Positions 8,411 to 17,616 of a DNA stretch of 22,981 nucleotides are shown here, piece by piece. A program made the translations under genes and the position numbers. The notes beneath the pieces were generated by a model. It was given only the letters and a program-made list of their open reading frames with translations. It made no database searches and was not told the origin of the DNA. Origin of the DNA: Hepatocystis sp. ex Piliocolobus tephrosceles (taxonomy: Eukaryota > Apicomplexa > Aconoidasida > Haemosporida > Plasmodiidae); the NCBI GenBank assembly GCA_902459845.2, contig CABPSV020000211.1, positions 1 through 22,981 of the forward strand. Direction: 5' to 3'. The stretch's first letter is position 1. Each line of letters begins with the position of its first letter.

Positions 8411-9485
8411 AACATTTTAATTTAGCTTATTATTTATTTTATGCTTTTTTTTTTTTTTTTTTTTCGTACGTGACAAATTGTTCAAAATAATACTATAGTC
8501 ATACAAAAAACAATGTATTTACATATACTATTCATTTTTACTGTTAATTTTTGTTTTTAATTGTTAGACTCACTCAGGAAATATATTTAGCACTAAAAAT
8601 AATAGATCACTGGCCCAATGTGATACCTTTACAAACCAAAGAAATGATCATTTTTATATAACAAAACGTAATGACATTATTAACTTATGTGATAATTTAG
8701 ATCAATACATAATTATTGATCATAGTCAGAATACAGATATCTTCCAAATTGAAAAATTAAGAAAAAAAAAAAAAAATTATTTAACCGATCTTAAAGAAGT
8801 ATTAATTACACAATTAGATGAACAATGTGATCCCCCAATAACAAATATACTAAAAAAAGATACAAATATAAAAAAAAAAAATTTACTAAACATATATGAC
8901 TCTATCAAATATGTCATTTCAAGTGAACAATACTTACAAATGATAAATGAAAGTTATGAATTATTAAAAAAAAAGAATTCTGATGATAATGACGATGCTG
9001 AAAATTACTACAACTCGATATTATACTTATTGAATACATATTTCTTTTTTACTAACAATAAAACAAATTTTAATAAACGTTTTCTGCATTTACAAAAAGA
9101 TAAATGCGAAGAACCAATATTTAAAAAAAAGAAATTCAAATTTAAAGCAAAATATTTAAATATACTTAAATTCAATAATAAAATAAATAAACAAATTAAA
9201 AATATGTTACTTAAACAGGTAATAAAAAAGAAAATCGATTCAAATGTTGAATTTTCATACAAAGAAAATTTTAAATTACACATTCATGTATTCTTTTATC
9301 CAATATTAGTGTATATAATACTAGTTTCTACTATGTTTTTGGGGTCATTAAATCTTATATTAGCATTAGTTTCACTGTTTTTATTAGCATATGCATACTC
9401 TATATTTAAACGTAATAGATACAAGGAATTCATAAAAAAAATTACCCAAGGATTAAAACTAGTAAACAGGGAATATTTTATTTAA
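8339..9485 (+). CDS. Two-exon PEXEL exported protein with two C-terminal membrane spans
   Basis: Exon 1 (8339-8407, 23 codons) encodes a short hydrophobic signal (MLTNICKIISICFLAGTC). A 160-bp GT-AG intron follows, and exon 2 (8568-9485) continues in the same phase to a TAA stop; total 328 residues. RSLAQ at residues 36-40 fits the PEXEL export signal RxLxE/Q/D at the usual distance after the signal sequence. The middle is Lys/Asn-rich and helical-looking with few cysteines. Two adjacent membrane spans lie at about 263-283 and 284-302, followed by a basic tail. Short signal exon, early PEXEL and paired spans near the C-terminus are typical of multigene Plasmodium exported families, destined for the parasitophorous vacuole, host cytosol or cleft membranes. 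I cannot name the family. A tandem paralog starts at 10289 with a 23-codon exon 1 too, which supports the gene model. Confidence 0.85.
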
Positions 9486-10288
9486 CAATATGTACAATAA
9501 ACAAATTATAACAAAATAAAATGTTTATAAAATAGCAACTTTAATATTGCTTGTTAAAATGTGTTTTTTTTTAAGCCTCATTCAGCAATAAACACAATAT
9601 TCGATTAACATTTATTAAATGCAACTTTTTTAAACTTATCTAATATTCAAACAAAAATCCATTTAATTATTTTATAGTACAAAACATATATGTAACATAA
9701 AACTAACAAAGATGTAGCATCAATGCACTTTAAGTTCGTTAATACCATAATAAACACTATATTTATTTTTATTTTTTTAAAAATTATGCTTAGTTTACAA
9801 TAAGCAAGATTCGTTAAAATATTTATAACAAAAGTAAAACTTACATAGTACAAATATGTTCATAGTACAATTCTCATCCAATATAATTTTTTTTTTTTTT
9901 ATGTGAATACTACTATATTATCAAAATTTGTGTTTGTTCTAAATTATTTACTTATTTTTTTTTTTTTATAATTTTTTTTTTTTTTTTTATAAGTATTTAT
10001 TTTTATAACTTTTTACGTCATTATTTTAGAATTTAGAAATATATTTGTTCTATTGTTTATTAATAAAATTAATTTAATTTTATCGACATTTAACTTATAT
10101 CATTAAAAAAAAAAATAAAATAAAATAAAATAATAATAATAATAATAATAATAATTAGTAATATAACTAAAAAAAAAATACATTAATATGTTAATTATAA
10201 AGTTATATAAGATGTGCGTCACGCGTAAAACTATTGAAAAATATTCACTAAAATCATTATTTATTATAACACTTTTTAACAAAAAAAA
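9486..10288. other. Non-coding region between the tandem PEXEL paralogs
   Basis: The first 300 bp are the 3' flank. The rest is the duplicated 5' region that matches 7890-8338. T tracts and a (TAA)n run (about 10129-10155) are present. No additional gene seen. Confidence 0.65.
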
Positions 10289-10360
10289 ATGTTTATCGCC
10301 ATTTATAAAATAATAATTTTTTCGTTTTTTACATGGATATGGACTTCTAACAACAGAGTA
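9790..10360. repeat. Duplicated 5' region of the PEXEL/2TM gene, copy 2
   Basis: Counterpart of 7890-8410. Homology is clearest from TTGTTCTATTGTTTATTAAT onward and runs through exon 1 and the splice donor. Indels sit mostly in homopolymers. Confidence 0.75.
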
Positions 10361-10546
10361 AAAATATTAGTAATACCTACAATTTAATCTATATGATATT
10401 CACATATAACAAACTGTAAAAAAAAAAAAAAAAACATTTATATGTAGCTTAACACATTAAAATACTTATTTTATTTTTTTTTTTTTTTACTATCAATTTT
10501 TGCAATTATTAGGCTCTGCTTAGAAATATATCAAATACACATTATC
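10289..10546 (+). CDS. Tandem paralog of the PEXEL/2TM protein, cut by an assembly gap
   Basis: Exon 1 (10289-10357) has 23 codons, the same length and phase as exon 1 of the gene at 8339, and encodes the hydrophobic MFIAIYKIIIFSFFTWIW. The two share M, I, KII, F and a terminal NN-R/K. The donor is GTAAAA and the acceptor TTATTAG ends at 10512, giving a 155-bp intron. Exon 2 opens ALLRNISNTHY, matching THSGNIFSTKN of the upstream gene, then meets Ns at 10547. The PEXEL and both membrane spans would lie in or beyond the gap. After the gap I see no coding continuation, so either most of exon 2 is missing from the assembly (100 Ns usually stand for unknown size) or the paralog is truncated. Confidence 0.65.
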
Positions 10547-10646
10547 NNNNNNNNNNNNNNNNNNNNNNNNNNNNNNNNNNNNNNNNNNNNNNNNNNNNNN
10601 NNNNNNNNNNNNNNNNNNNNNNNNNNNNNNNNNNNNNNNNNNNNNN
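10547..10646. other. Assembly gap of 100 N
   Basis: Exactly 100 Ns, a conventional placeholder. Two near-identical tandem genes are a likely cause of assembly collapse here. Confidence 0.98.
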
Positions 10647-10684
10647 AAATAGGGCACTTTTTAACTGTTTAATATTTTTTTAAA

Positions 10685-10764
10685 AATAATTATTCTGATT
10701 TAACACCTGTTATAAAATTATTATTTTGATTTAACACCTTTTATAAAATTATTATTTCGATTTT
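10685..10764. repeat. About 31-bp tandem repeat, 2.6 copies
   Basis: AAAATTATTATTTTGATTTA plus ACACCTTTTAT is repeated with small changes; the last unit is partial. It begins about 40 bp after the assembly gap. Confidence 0.85.
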
Positions 10765-11775
10765 GCATTTTTTTTTTTTTTTTTATTTTATCAGAAGATA
10801 ACTTTGTGGCTGTAATGTTATTTATAACTATATTTTGTAAAAAGTTCATTGTAATAATAAAATAAATAACAGTTATAGTGTAATAAAATATTATTCAAAA
10901 GTAATTAGGATTCATAATTTTTTATATAAATATAAAATATATTACATTTAGCTTTATATATATTTTAAAATGCAATTTAAAAAAAAAAAAAAAAATATAC
11001 ACATATGTATATCCACTGGTTTATACATTCCAGTATAACGTGAAATTATACTTCTTTATGTATCATTTTATTTATTATTAATGGCGTTAACAGGTTACTT
11101 ATCATAATATTTGTCTTTTTATTTACACTACATAGTATATTTTAACAAATTAACTATTTGTAATACATTTTATTTTTATATATAAAATTGATTTTTATTT
11201 TTATGTAATGGTTAATAAGACAATCATAATAAAAAAATCATATTATAAACTACAATAATTTTGTTCTATTATTTGTAGTATAAAAAGTAAAATACTATAA
11301 TCTAAATATATAATGAATTATTAATGTATGTAGTATTAAAATTTTGTTATATATTTTTTGTTAAAATTATAAATTGCTATAGATATCATTGAAGACATTA
11401 AATAATCGTATAACAAGTTTTATTATTTATCTTTTCAGTTATATACACTAACACGTAAACTTGTTTTGTTTTTTTGTAAATATTAATTTACTGAAAAGAA
11501 AATAGGTTCATATATAAAATAGTACCAAAAAAAGTTGTTACTATCATTGTATATGTTTATTTATTCATTTTTTTTTTTTTTTTTTTATTGGTGTCGTAAT
11601 TTTAAATAATATAATGTTTTATTTTTATTTTTTTTTATAATAAAAAGTATATATAAAAGTAAATTTTTTTGTATATATGTCAATACAGTAATATAGCAAT
11701 TTACAACAAAATTTTCTTTTTTTTAATATTAATTTTACATCACTAAATGAAGTTCGCAAAATGTTTTTGGTGCTT

Positions 11776-11806
<31 letters not shown>

Positions 11807-12425
11807 GATCAGATTAAAGTTAACGTTAATTTATACTATAGCTAGTAAACGTAAATCATATACTATGTTTAAAATAAGTTTTACTAACAGTCGTTATAGA
11901 ACAAAAATGAAAAAGTTAAAACAAAAAATGTGCACTACTTAAAATTAGAGATTATAAGTATATTAATGATTTTTTTTTTTTTTTTTTTTTAATATTAATA
12001 AGCTGATGTGTTTTTGTTTTATTGCCCGACAGTGTGATTAAAACTTATTAATATATATAATTTTTTTTTTAATATTTGCCTTATTTTATCACTTGGCTTA
12101 TGTTTTGTAAATGGTAATGTTATTAATTTTTTCGGTTGTGCAAGGAGAAAAAAAAAAAAAAAAAAAGTTAAATAATTTTATTATAGTTATTTATTTATTC
12201 AATAGATTTTCAAATACATTAAATAAGTAAACAAATAAATAAATAAGCTAGTAAATAAACGTATTTATATAACTGTGTGTAAAATAAAGCGCTTATGATG
12301 TAAATGTAAATTAACATTTATGAAAAAAAAAAAATAGTAAGTTTCTAAAAGAAATATTAGAAACAAGATTATTTTTGTTAATTTAGGTAAATCTGATGAT
12401 TCGAATAAATAAGATTCGTTGTCGT

Positions 12426-12427
<2 letters not shown>

Positions 12428-12501
<74 letters not shown>
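12428..12501. repeat. Poly-T run of 74
   Basis: An uninterrupted 74-T homopolymer ends 38 bp before the DBL start codon. It creates a false in-frame poly-Phe extension from an ATG at 12396. The run probably lies in the 5' UTR. Confidence 0.95.
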
Positions 12502-12504
<3 letters not shown>

Positions 12505-12539
12505 TTAATAAATATACATATAATCACTTACCAAACACA

Positions 12540-14435
12540 ATGAAAAAAAAAATATATATTATTTTATTTATACATTTATATTTAAAAAGTTGTAAATTGG
12601 TTGTGTGTCCGTTAAATAATATAAAACAAAACTACAATAAAGAAATAGAATCCTTAAATAAATTAGAAGAAAATAAAAAACCTCTCGAAAACTATAACAT
12701 ATTAGGTAATTTTGTTTCATTTTATCAAAACAAAAATGAGTTATTAACCAACAAATTGGAACATATTAAAGTTCATAAAAGAAAGCAAAATGCATTAAAT
12801 GGAAATGGTAGTACATCATATAATGAACTTAATAATGCGACATTAGGTGTTGAAAATGGTTCTGACAATTATTCAAGAGAAACCTATTATTTTAAAAATA
12901 GTAATAAAAATATATTAAAAAGTATAAAAAAAACAAATTTGAATAAACATTTTGATAATAATAGAAGTAATAATAATTTTGTAGAACATGAAAACATAAA
13001 AAATTTTAAAAAAAGCGAAAAAAAAAAGGAAGAAAAGGAAAAAAGTGAAAATTTAAATAACAATAAAAAACATGAAAAAAACGAAAATAATATATATATT
13101 TTGAAAACTAATTATAATAAAATGTTTATGAATGATTTAGATTTTGATTATGTATTAAATAATAAAAAATATCATGCAGTAGATAAAAATAATGAAGACA
13201 AAATTGTACCTGAGCATGTTGCAAAAACTACATATGTTAATAATAAACTAACAAAAAATAACATTTCTTCAAAATCATCATTTATTGATGAGTATATATT
13301 GAATGTTTGTAAAACAAAAAGAAAAAATCATAAATGGCATTGTAATTTACCAAACGTGGAAGAAAATGATATATGTTTTCCAGATAGATTTGAGCAAATA
13401 TGTATTTATATTCTGTTATATTATGATCAACAAAATACAGATAATTTAAAAAATTTAATTTTAAAAGCTATAGATAGGGAAGTAACATTATTATATGAAA
13501 AGTGGAGTGACAATAATAAAATTAATTATAATGAGCTTTGTCACGACATAAGATATGATTATGCTGATTATGGAGATATTATTAAAGGATTAGAAATAAA
13601 GACACATACTTCTTTACTGGAATTAAATAAAAAGTTAACAATACTGTTCAAAACTGGCACTAACGAAGCAGTAAATCGCATAAACTGGTGGAACACACAT
13701 AAAGAAGAAATATGGAATAAATTTATATCATTATATAGAAAAAATAATAATACTCACATTTATGCATGTACAAAATATGAAAATTTAGAACAGATTCCAC
13801 ATTTTGAAAGATTAATTCAAGAATGGTTTTATGAATATGAAAACTATAAAAAATCATTAAAAAGTGTTGAAGATATATGCACAGAAAAAACAAATATTGT
13901 TAAAGATTATATGTGTAATATTTCAGACAAATGTAAAGAAGTTTGTACAGATTATGACAAATGGACTTATAAAAAATTACATGAATGTAATACATTTTTA
14001 AAAAAATTGAACAGTGTTAAAAATGATAGTAAATATGTGCAAATAGAATACAGTCATGTTCTTTTTGATAAGTTAAACGAGATATGTGAAGAAATCAATA
14101 ATGCAGTAATAAATTTTAAAAATAATATATACTATAATTTATGTGAATGTAACGATGATAATAATTTTATTAGTGAAAAAAAGTTTGTTTCAGAAGATAA
14201 CTGCAAAAAGTTACAGAAAGAATATGAAACATTGATAAAAAAAAAACTTAAGAATTGGGAAGTACAATTAAATGCACGCTACTTTCTTAATGATACCATT
14301 AATAATAGAGGACATAGTGATGTGCGTAACAATTTTATTAGTAAAGTTTGTAAAATTTTCAATAGATTAGATTTTGAAAAAATATTTGATATAAATTATA
14401 CTACTTACTTATCTATATGTAACTGTTTTTCATAA
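12540..14435 (+). CDS. Secreted Duffy-binding-like (DBL) domain protein, EBL-related, no membrane anchor
   Basis: 631 residues, single exon. MKKKIYIILFIHLYL is a signal peptide. Residues of about 25-240 are Asn/Lys/Glu-rich and low in complexity. One DBL domain follows at about 250-540. Its marks are CFPDRFEQIC (family form C-x-P-R-R-x-x-L/I-C) near 279-288, DYGDIIKG near 343-350, NWWNTHKEEIWNKF near 382-395, EWFYEYENY near 427, and CNISDKCKEVC then YDKWTYKK near 459-479. DBL domains of the EBL family bind erythrocyte receptors during merozoite invasion. Canonical EBLs continue with a C-terminal cysteine domain, a membrane span and a short tail; none is present, and the last residues end CNCFS. 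I see no coding sequence downstream for these parts. It may be a secreted DBL protein, as MSPDBL proteins are, or a truncated EBL. The upstream ATG at 12396 is rejected because poly-Phe separates it from the signal peptide. Confidence 0.88.
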   Translation: MKKKIYIILFIHLYLKSCKLVVCPLNNIKQNYNKEIESLNKLEENKKPLENYNILGNFVSFYQNKNELLTNKLEHIKVHKRKQNALNGNGSTSYNELNNATLGVENGSDNYSRETYYFKNSNKNILKSIKKTNLNKHFDNNRSNNNFVEHENIKNFKKSEKKKEEKEKSENLNNNKKHEKNENNIYILKTNYNKMFMNDLDFDYVLNNKKYHAVDKNNEDKIVPEHVAKTTYVNNKLTKNNISSKSSFIDEYILNVCKTKRKNHKWHCNLPNVEENDICFPDRFEQICIYILLYYDQQNTDNLKNLILKAIDREVTLLYEKWSDNNKINYNELCHDIRYDYADYGDIIKGLEIKTHTSLLELNKKLTILFKTGTNEAVNRINWWNTHKEEIWNKFISLYRKNNNTHIYACTKYENLEQIPHFERLIQEWFYEYENYKKSLKSVEDICTEKTNIVKDYMCNISDKCKEVCTDYDKWTYKKLHECNTFLKKLNSVKNDSKYVQIEYSHVLFDKLNEICEEINNAVINFKNNIYYNLCECNDDNNFISEKKFVSEDNCKKLQKEYETLIKKKLKNWEVQLNARYFLNDTINNRGHSDVRNNFISKVCKIFNRLDFEKIFDINYTTYLSICNCFS

Positions 14436-15126
14436 TGTTAAGTAAATATTAGTTCAGGCACTGATTTATAAAACAAAAAAAAAAATTAGAACATGTGTGT
14501 AAATGCACACACTGAAAATTACAAAGTCATAATTTTTTTATGGGTACATAAAAAAAAAATTGTAAATAATTTTTTTTTTTTTTCTTTTAATCATATACGA
14601 AAGTTTTATATATTTTTTTTGTTCTTTAAAATTTTTTTTTTTTTTTTGTTATATTATTATTTTTAATAGCTTTACCTATAAAAAAGTTTAATAAGATCAT
14701 TTTTTTTTTTTTAATATTGTTAAAACGATTAATTTCACAGCATTTTTTTAATTTTTAAAAACATAAAGTATCAAGGTTTATAATAATAACCTCAGGTACT
14801 ATAACTTTCAAACTGCATGTTTTATAACATACATCACTGACTATTATTTATTGATGTTGTTAAAACAAAATAACAATCATAATTAATGAAAACTATGGTA
14901 AAGTGCTACCAATTTTGTTTTTTTATCAAGTTGATACGGTCATATAATAAAAAAAAATATTTGTATTGGTTTATGTTTTATATTTATAAATATGTATATA
15001 TATATATATATATATATAACAAAAAAAAATTATAAAAAAAACAAAACATATTCCCTAATGCATGTAACTATTAAAACAAAATTTTCACACTATTCTTTCA
15101 CATTTTTATGAACATGCTAACACAAC

Positions 15127-15285
15127 ATGACATTGAAAAATAGTGACGAAATATATAAAAATAGTTATAATATAACAAATGATTACAATATTCGCGAAAA
15201 ATGCGATAAAAAAATATACAATGTAAGAGGCCACAAAACATATATATTGGTGCATGCAATTAGTAAAAAAAAATGTTCATATTAA
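15127..15285 (+). CDS. Short coding-like frame, possible exon or gene remnant
   Basis: A 52-codon frame from ATG to TAA has a mixed, protein-like composition (Asp, Glu, Asn, Arg, Cys, Tyr) unlike the Phe/Ile/Lys-only frames of non-coding DNA here. It opens MTLKNSDEIYKNSYN. A GTAAGA sits in it at about 15223, so the first 32 codons could alternatively be an exon. No partner exon was found, and no product is recognised. It may be a relic of a gene. Confidence 0.2.
   Translation: MTLKNSDEIYKNSYNITNDYNIREKCDKKIYNVRGHKTYILVHAISKKKCSY
15251..15258. promoter_or_regulatory. TGCATGCA palindrome upstream of small membrane-protein gene
   Basis: An exact TGCATGCA about 285 bp upstream of the start at 15543, with TGCATGTA near 15060 as well. 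TGCATG-type sites bind ApiAP2 factors. Spacing is plausible for a promoter element; function is inferred. Confidence 0.3.
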
Positions 15286-15542
15286 CATCTTACATTTTTA
15301 AGAATGCTCGATTACAATATAACATTATAAAATAAAAAATGACTACAATATTGGAAAAAAATAAAATCAAATAAAATAACAGTATAATTGTAGAAATAGC
15401 TTTTTACAACCTATAAATTATATGTAAAAAAAAACGATTATATTTTTTTCGTATAAATATATACCTATATATACATACACGGTGTTGATGTTTTTTTTGT
15501 ACATGTGAATTATTTATTAAACTTTTATATTATTAATTAAAA

Positions 15543-15977
15543 ATGAGATTATTTAGTGTATATTATATTGTCATTACATTATATGTAATTTACTTATCGG
15601 CTCCAAACACTCAAATAATATATGCACACGTTGCTAATAAAGCTCTAAATGCCCCTTGTAAAAAAAAAAATAAAATCTCAAAATTATTAAAATGTTGTTG
15701 TTTTGTGTTATTAGGATCAGTAGCTCTAGCTATTGCTTGTTTAGGGGTATATCATTTATATTATTTATATAAACATAGTGACAAATATTATATAATTTTC
15801 GGACCAGGGGCACTTCAGAGAAACTTAAATTTCTATAAGGATCAAGGTAAAAAATTGTTAGGTAATCTAAAGAGTGGTTTCACTAGTACAGGAGGATATG
15901 GTGGTCCAGGTGATGGCTCCTTTCCTAAATCCAAAGAGAAAAAAATAATAAGAAACGGTTATTTATTTTATGAGTAG
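15543..15977 (+). CDS. Small secreted protein with one internal membrane span and Gly-rich C-terminal part
   Basis: 144 residues, single exon. An N-terminal signal peptide covers about residues 1-28. A short lysine-rich segment (CKKKNKISKLLK) precedes a span at 51-76 that starts with three cysteines. The C-terminal 68 residues include a Gly-rich patch (GGYGGPGDG) and a basic end. Signal peptide, short Lys-rich region, one span and a variable C-terminal part is the layout of ETRAMP/UIS-type proteins of the parasitophorous vacuole membrane, which is the best guess, but the sequence itself does not confirm it. There is no PEXEL. The cysteine triplet could be acylated. ATG at 15543 is directly followed by the signal peptide and preceded by AATTAAAA. 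It stands alone between the DBL and PHIST-like genes on the same strand. Confidence 0.7.
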   Translation: MRLFSVYYIVITLYVIYLSAPNTQIIYAHVANKALNAPCKKKNKISKLLKCCCFVLLGSVALAIACLGVYHLYYLYKHSDKYYIIFGPGALQRNLNFYKDQGKKLLGNLKSGFTSTGGYGGPGDGSFPKSKEKKIIRNGYLFYE

Positions 15978-17616
15978 CTAATAAAAATTCGGATTTATTA
16001 TTATTAAAGGGACCAAGATATTTTGAAAATAGTTTAATATATTTACAATTTTATATTATACATTTTTTGAGTTATAAACTTTATAGTTAGTGTTTATATA
16101 TATATATTACGTTACAAAGAAACTGATATAAAAAAAAATAATATTTATACAAAATTCTTTTTTTTTGTATAGATATATCGGTACATTATTTTTTACGGTT
16201 ATGCCTGTATTTAATCTTTTAAATATATTTATTTTAATTAAGTGTATGTATGTTTATAAAAAACGTTTCTTATTATATAAACCATATTTTGAATGAAAGA
16301 TCGTTTTGTTGAAAGTTACTTTAATTATATATTACTATTTTTTCCCTATATATATTTCATCCTGGATGTTGCATTTGAATATATATATATATATATATAT
16401 ATTTTTATTTAGTTTAATGATTTTTAATTTTTTTTTTTTTACCATTCAAACTCTTTTATTTTCTAGTAATTCAAAACTCTTAGTTTTTTTAAAATATTTT
16501 AACTCCTTCGCTTTAAAAAAATAAATAAATATTCCTAATAAATGTTTAATTTTAAAAAATATCATTTAGACCAATATTAAAAATACATGATTCGTATATT
16601 TTTAGAGCTTGGTGTTTATAAAGATATAATATCTACAATAACAATTTATTAATGTTTGTACAACACAAACAAATGTAGTGATTGGGTTATGTGATAAAAT
16701 ACTACATGTTTCTTTTTTTTTGTACTTTTTTTTTTATTTTAAATATAACTATATATATGGATAAGTAGAATAAATCACATAACATAATGATTATAAGTTT
16801 ATATATACATTGAAAAAAATAATAAATAAATAAAAAATATAAAAAAAATTTTAGGCATTCATTAGTAATAGTTTTTTTAATATATATATTTTTTTTATTT
16901 TGCCTTATAATAAGTGTAAATTAAAAAATAAAAGATATGACATTTTGTAGTTATATATAGGCGTTTATTTTCTTTTTTTCTTTTTTTTTTTTAGTTAACA
17001 TTGAAGCATTTGAAATTTAAAGAGAAAATGCAATGTATTATTATTTAAAGTTTTTCTTTATGTTCATTAAAAAGTAGTGATGGTAAATCACAAACTTGTA
17101 TAAAGTAATTGTTTAAGAGGCTAGATTAAATTTTTTAATATATAACTATTATAAAAAAATAGAAAAAAAATTAAATGTTATAAACGTCAGAGGATTTTTT
17201 TTTTTTTTATACGTAAATAAACTAAGTGTTAGAACATTTATAAAAAATTACTTAAATTATACATATGGCTTTTTTTTTTTTTTAGTTTTTATTCATAAAT
17301 AAACTAATTGTTAGAACATTAATAAAAAATTACATAAGCTATACGCATAATTTTTTTTTTTTAGTTTTTATACATAAATAAACTAAGTATTAGAACATCT
17401 ATAAAAAATTACATAAGCTATACGCATAACTTTATTTTTTAAAATTTAATTTTTATGTTGTAAATAAATTTAATATAAAATAAGCTTGTATAGTTTCTGT
17501 AATAATTTAATCTATGATGATATTGATCAATTGTTTATAGAAAATAATCTAAATTTTATTAATATTTTTATTAAAATATATATATAAATAATTATTTATT
17601 AAAATTCACAATAAAA
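15978..17616. other. Non-coding region upstream of the PHIST-like gene
   Basis: No gene is supported. A 72-codon Phe/Ile/Leu-rich frame at 16306-16524 runs across TA and T tracts and has no conserved feature. (TA)n is present at about 16379-16402, and a three-copy 80-bp repeat lies at 17190-17430. A promoter for the PHIST-like gene should lie in the last few hundred bases. Confidence 0.65.
17190..17430. repeat. Three tandem units of about 80 bp
   Basis: Units start near 17194, 17270 and 17351. Each has a T tract, then ATAAATAAACTAA, GTTAGAACAT or ATTAGAACAT, and TAAAAAATTAC. Units 2 and 3 share ATAAGCTATACGCATAA exactly; unit 1 has the diverged TTAAATTATACATATGG. The array is about 190 bp upstream of the PHIST-like start. 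Confidence 0.9.

Larger units (their letters stand above)
10647..12539. other. Long non-coding region upstream of the DBL gene
   Basis: No gene is supported on either strand. It includes a 31-bp repeat (10685-10764), a (TA)n run (about 11777-11798), several T tracts and, just before the DBL gene, a 74-T run. The DBL promoter and 5' UTR are presumably here. Confidence 0.65.
15085..15370. repeat. Imperfect tandem duplication of about 110 bp
   Basis: Copy 1 (about 15085-15210) and copy 2 (about 15275-15370) share CACATTTTTATGAACATGCT versus TACATTTTTAAGAATGCTCG, TATAATATAACA versus CAATATAACATT, and GATTACAATATTCGCGAAAA versus GACTACAATATTGGAAAAAA. Copy 2 has lost the reading frame that is open in copy 1. 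Confidence 0.6.
14436..15542. other. Non-coding region between DBL and small membrane-protein genes
   Basis: Mostly T and A tracts, a (TA)n run (about 14996-15018) and an imperfect local duplication (15085-15370). One short coding-like frame (15127-15285) is listed separately. No EBL C-terminal cysteine domain or membrane span is found here. Confidence 0.65.

Noticed and set aside
8940..9485. Start of the PEXEL/2TM protein at the Met at 8940
   Set aside because: The frame is open back to a splice acceptor at 8567 and includes a PEXEL. An in-phase signal exon lies at 8339-8407.
9647..9853. Minus-strand 68-codon frame
   Set aside because: Lies in the duplicated 5' region and is not conserved in the other copy.
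12396..12539. Upstream in-frame ATG extending the DBL protein by 48 residues of mostly Phe
   Set aside because: The extension is a translated 74-T run. The next Met begins a proper signal peptide.
16306..16524. 72-codon frame after the small membrane-protein gene
   Set aside because: Only Phe, Ile, Leu, Tyr and Ser across TA and T tracts, with no signal, motif or partner exon.
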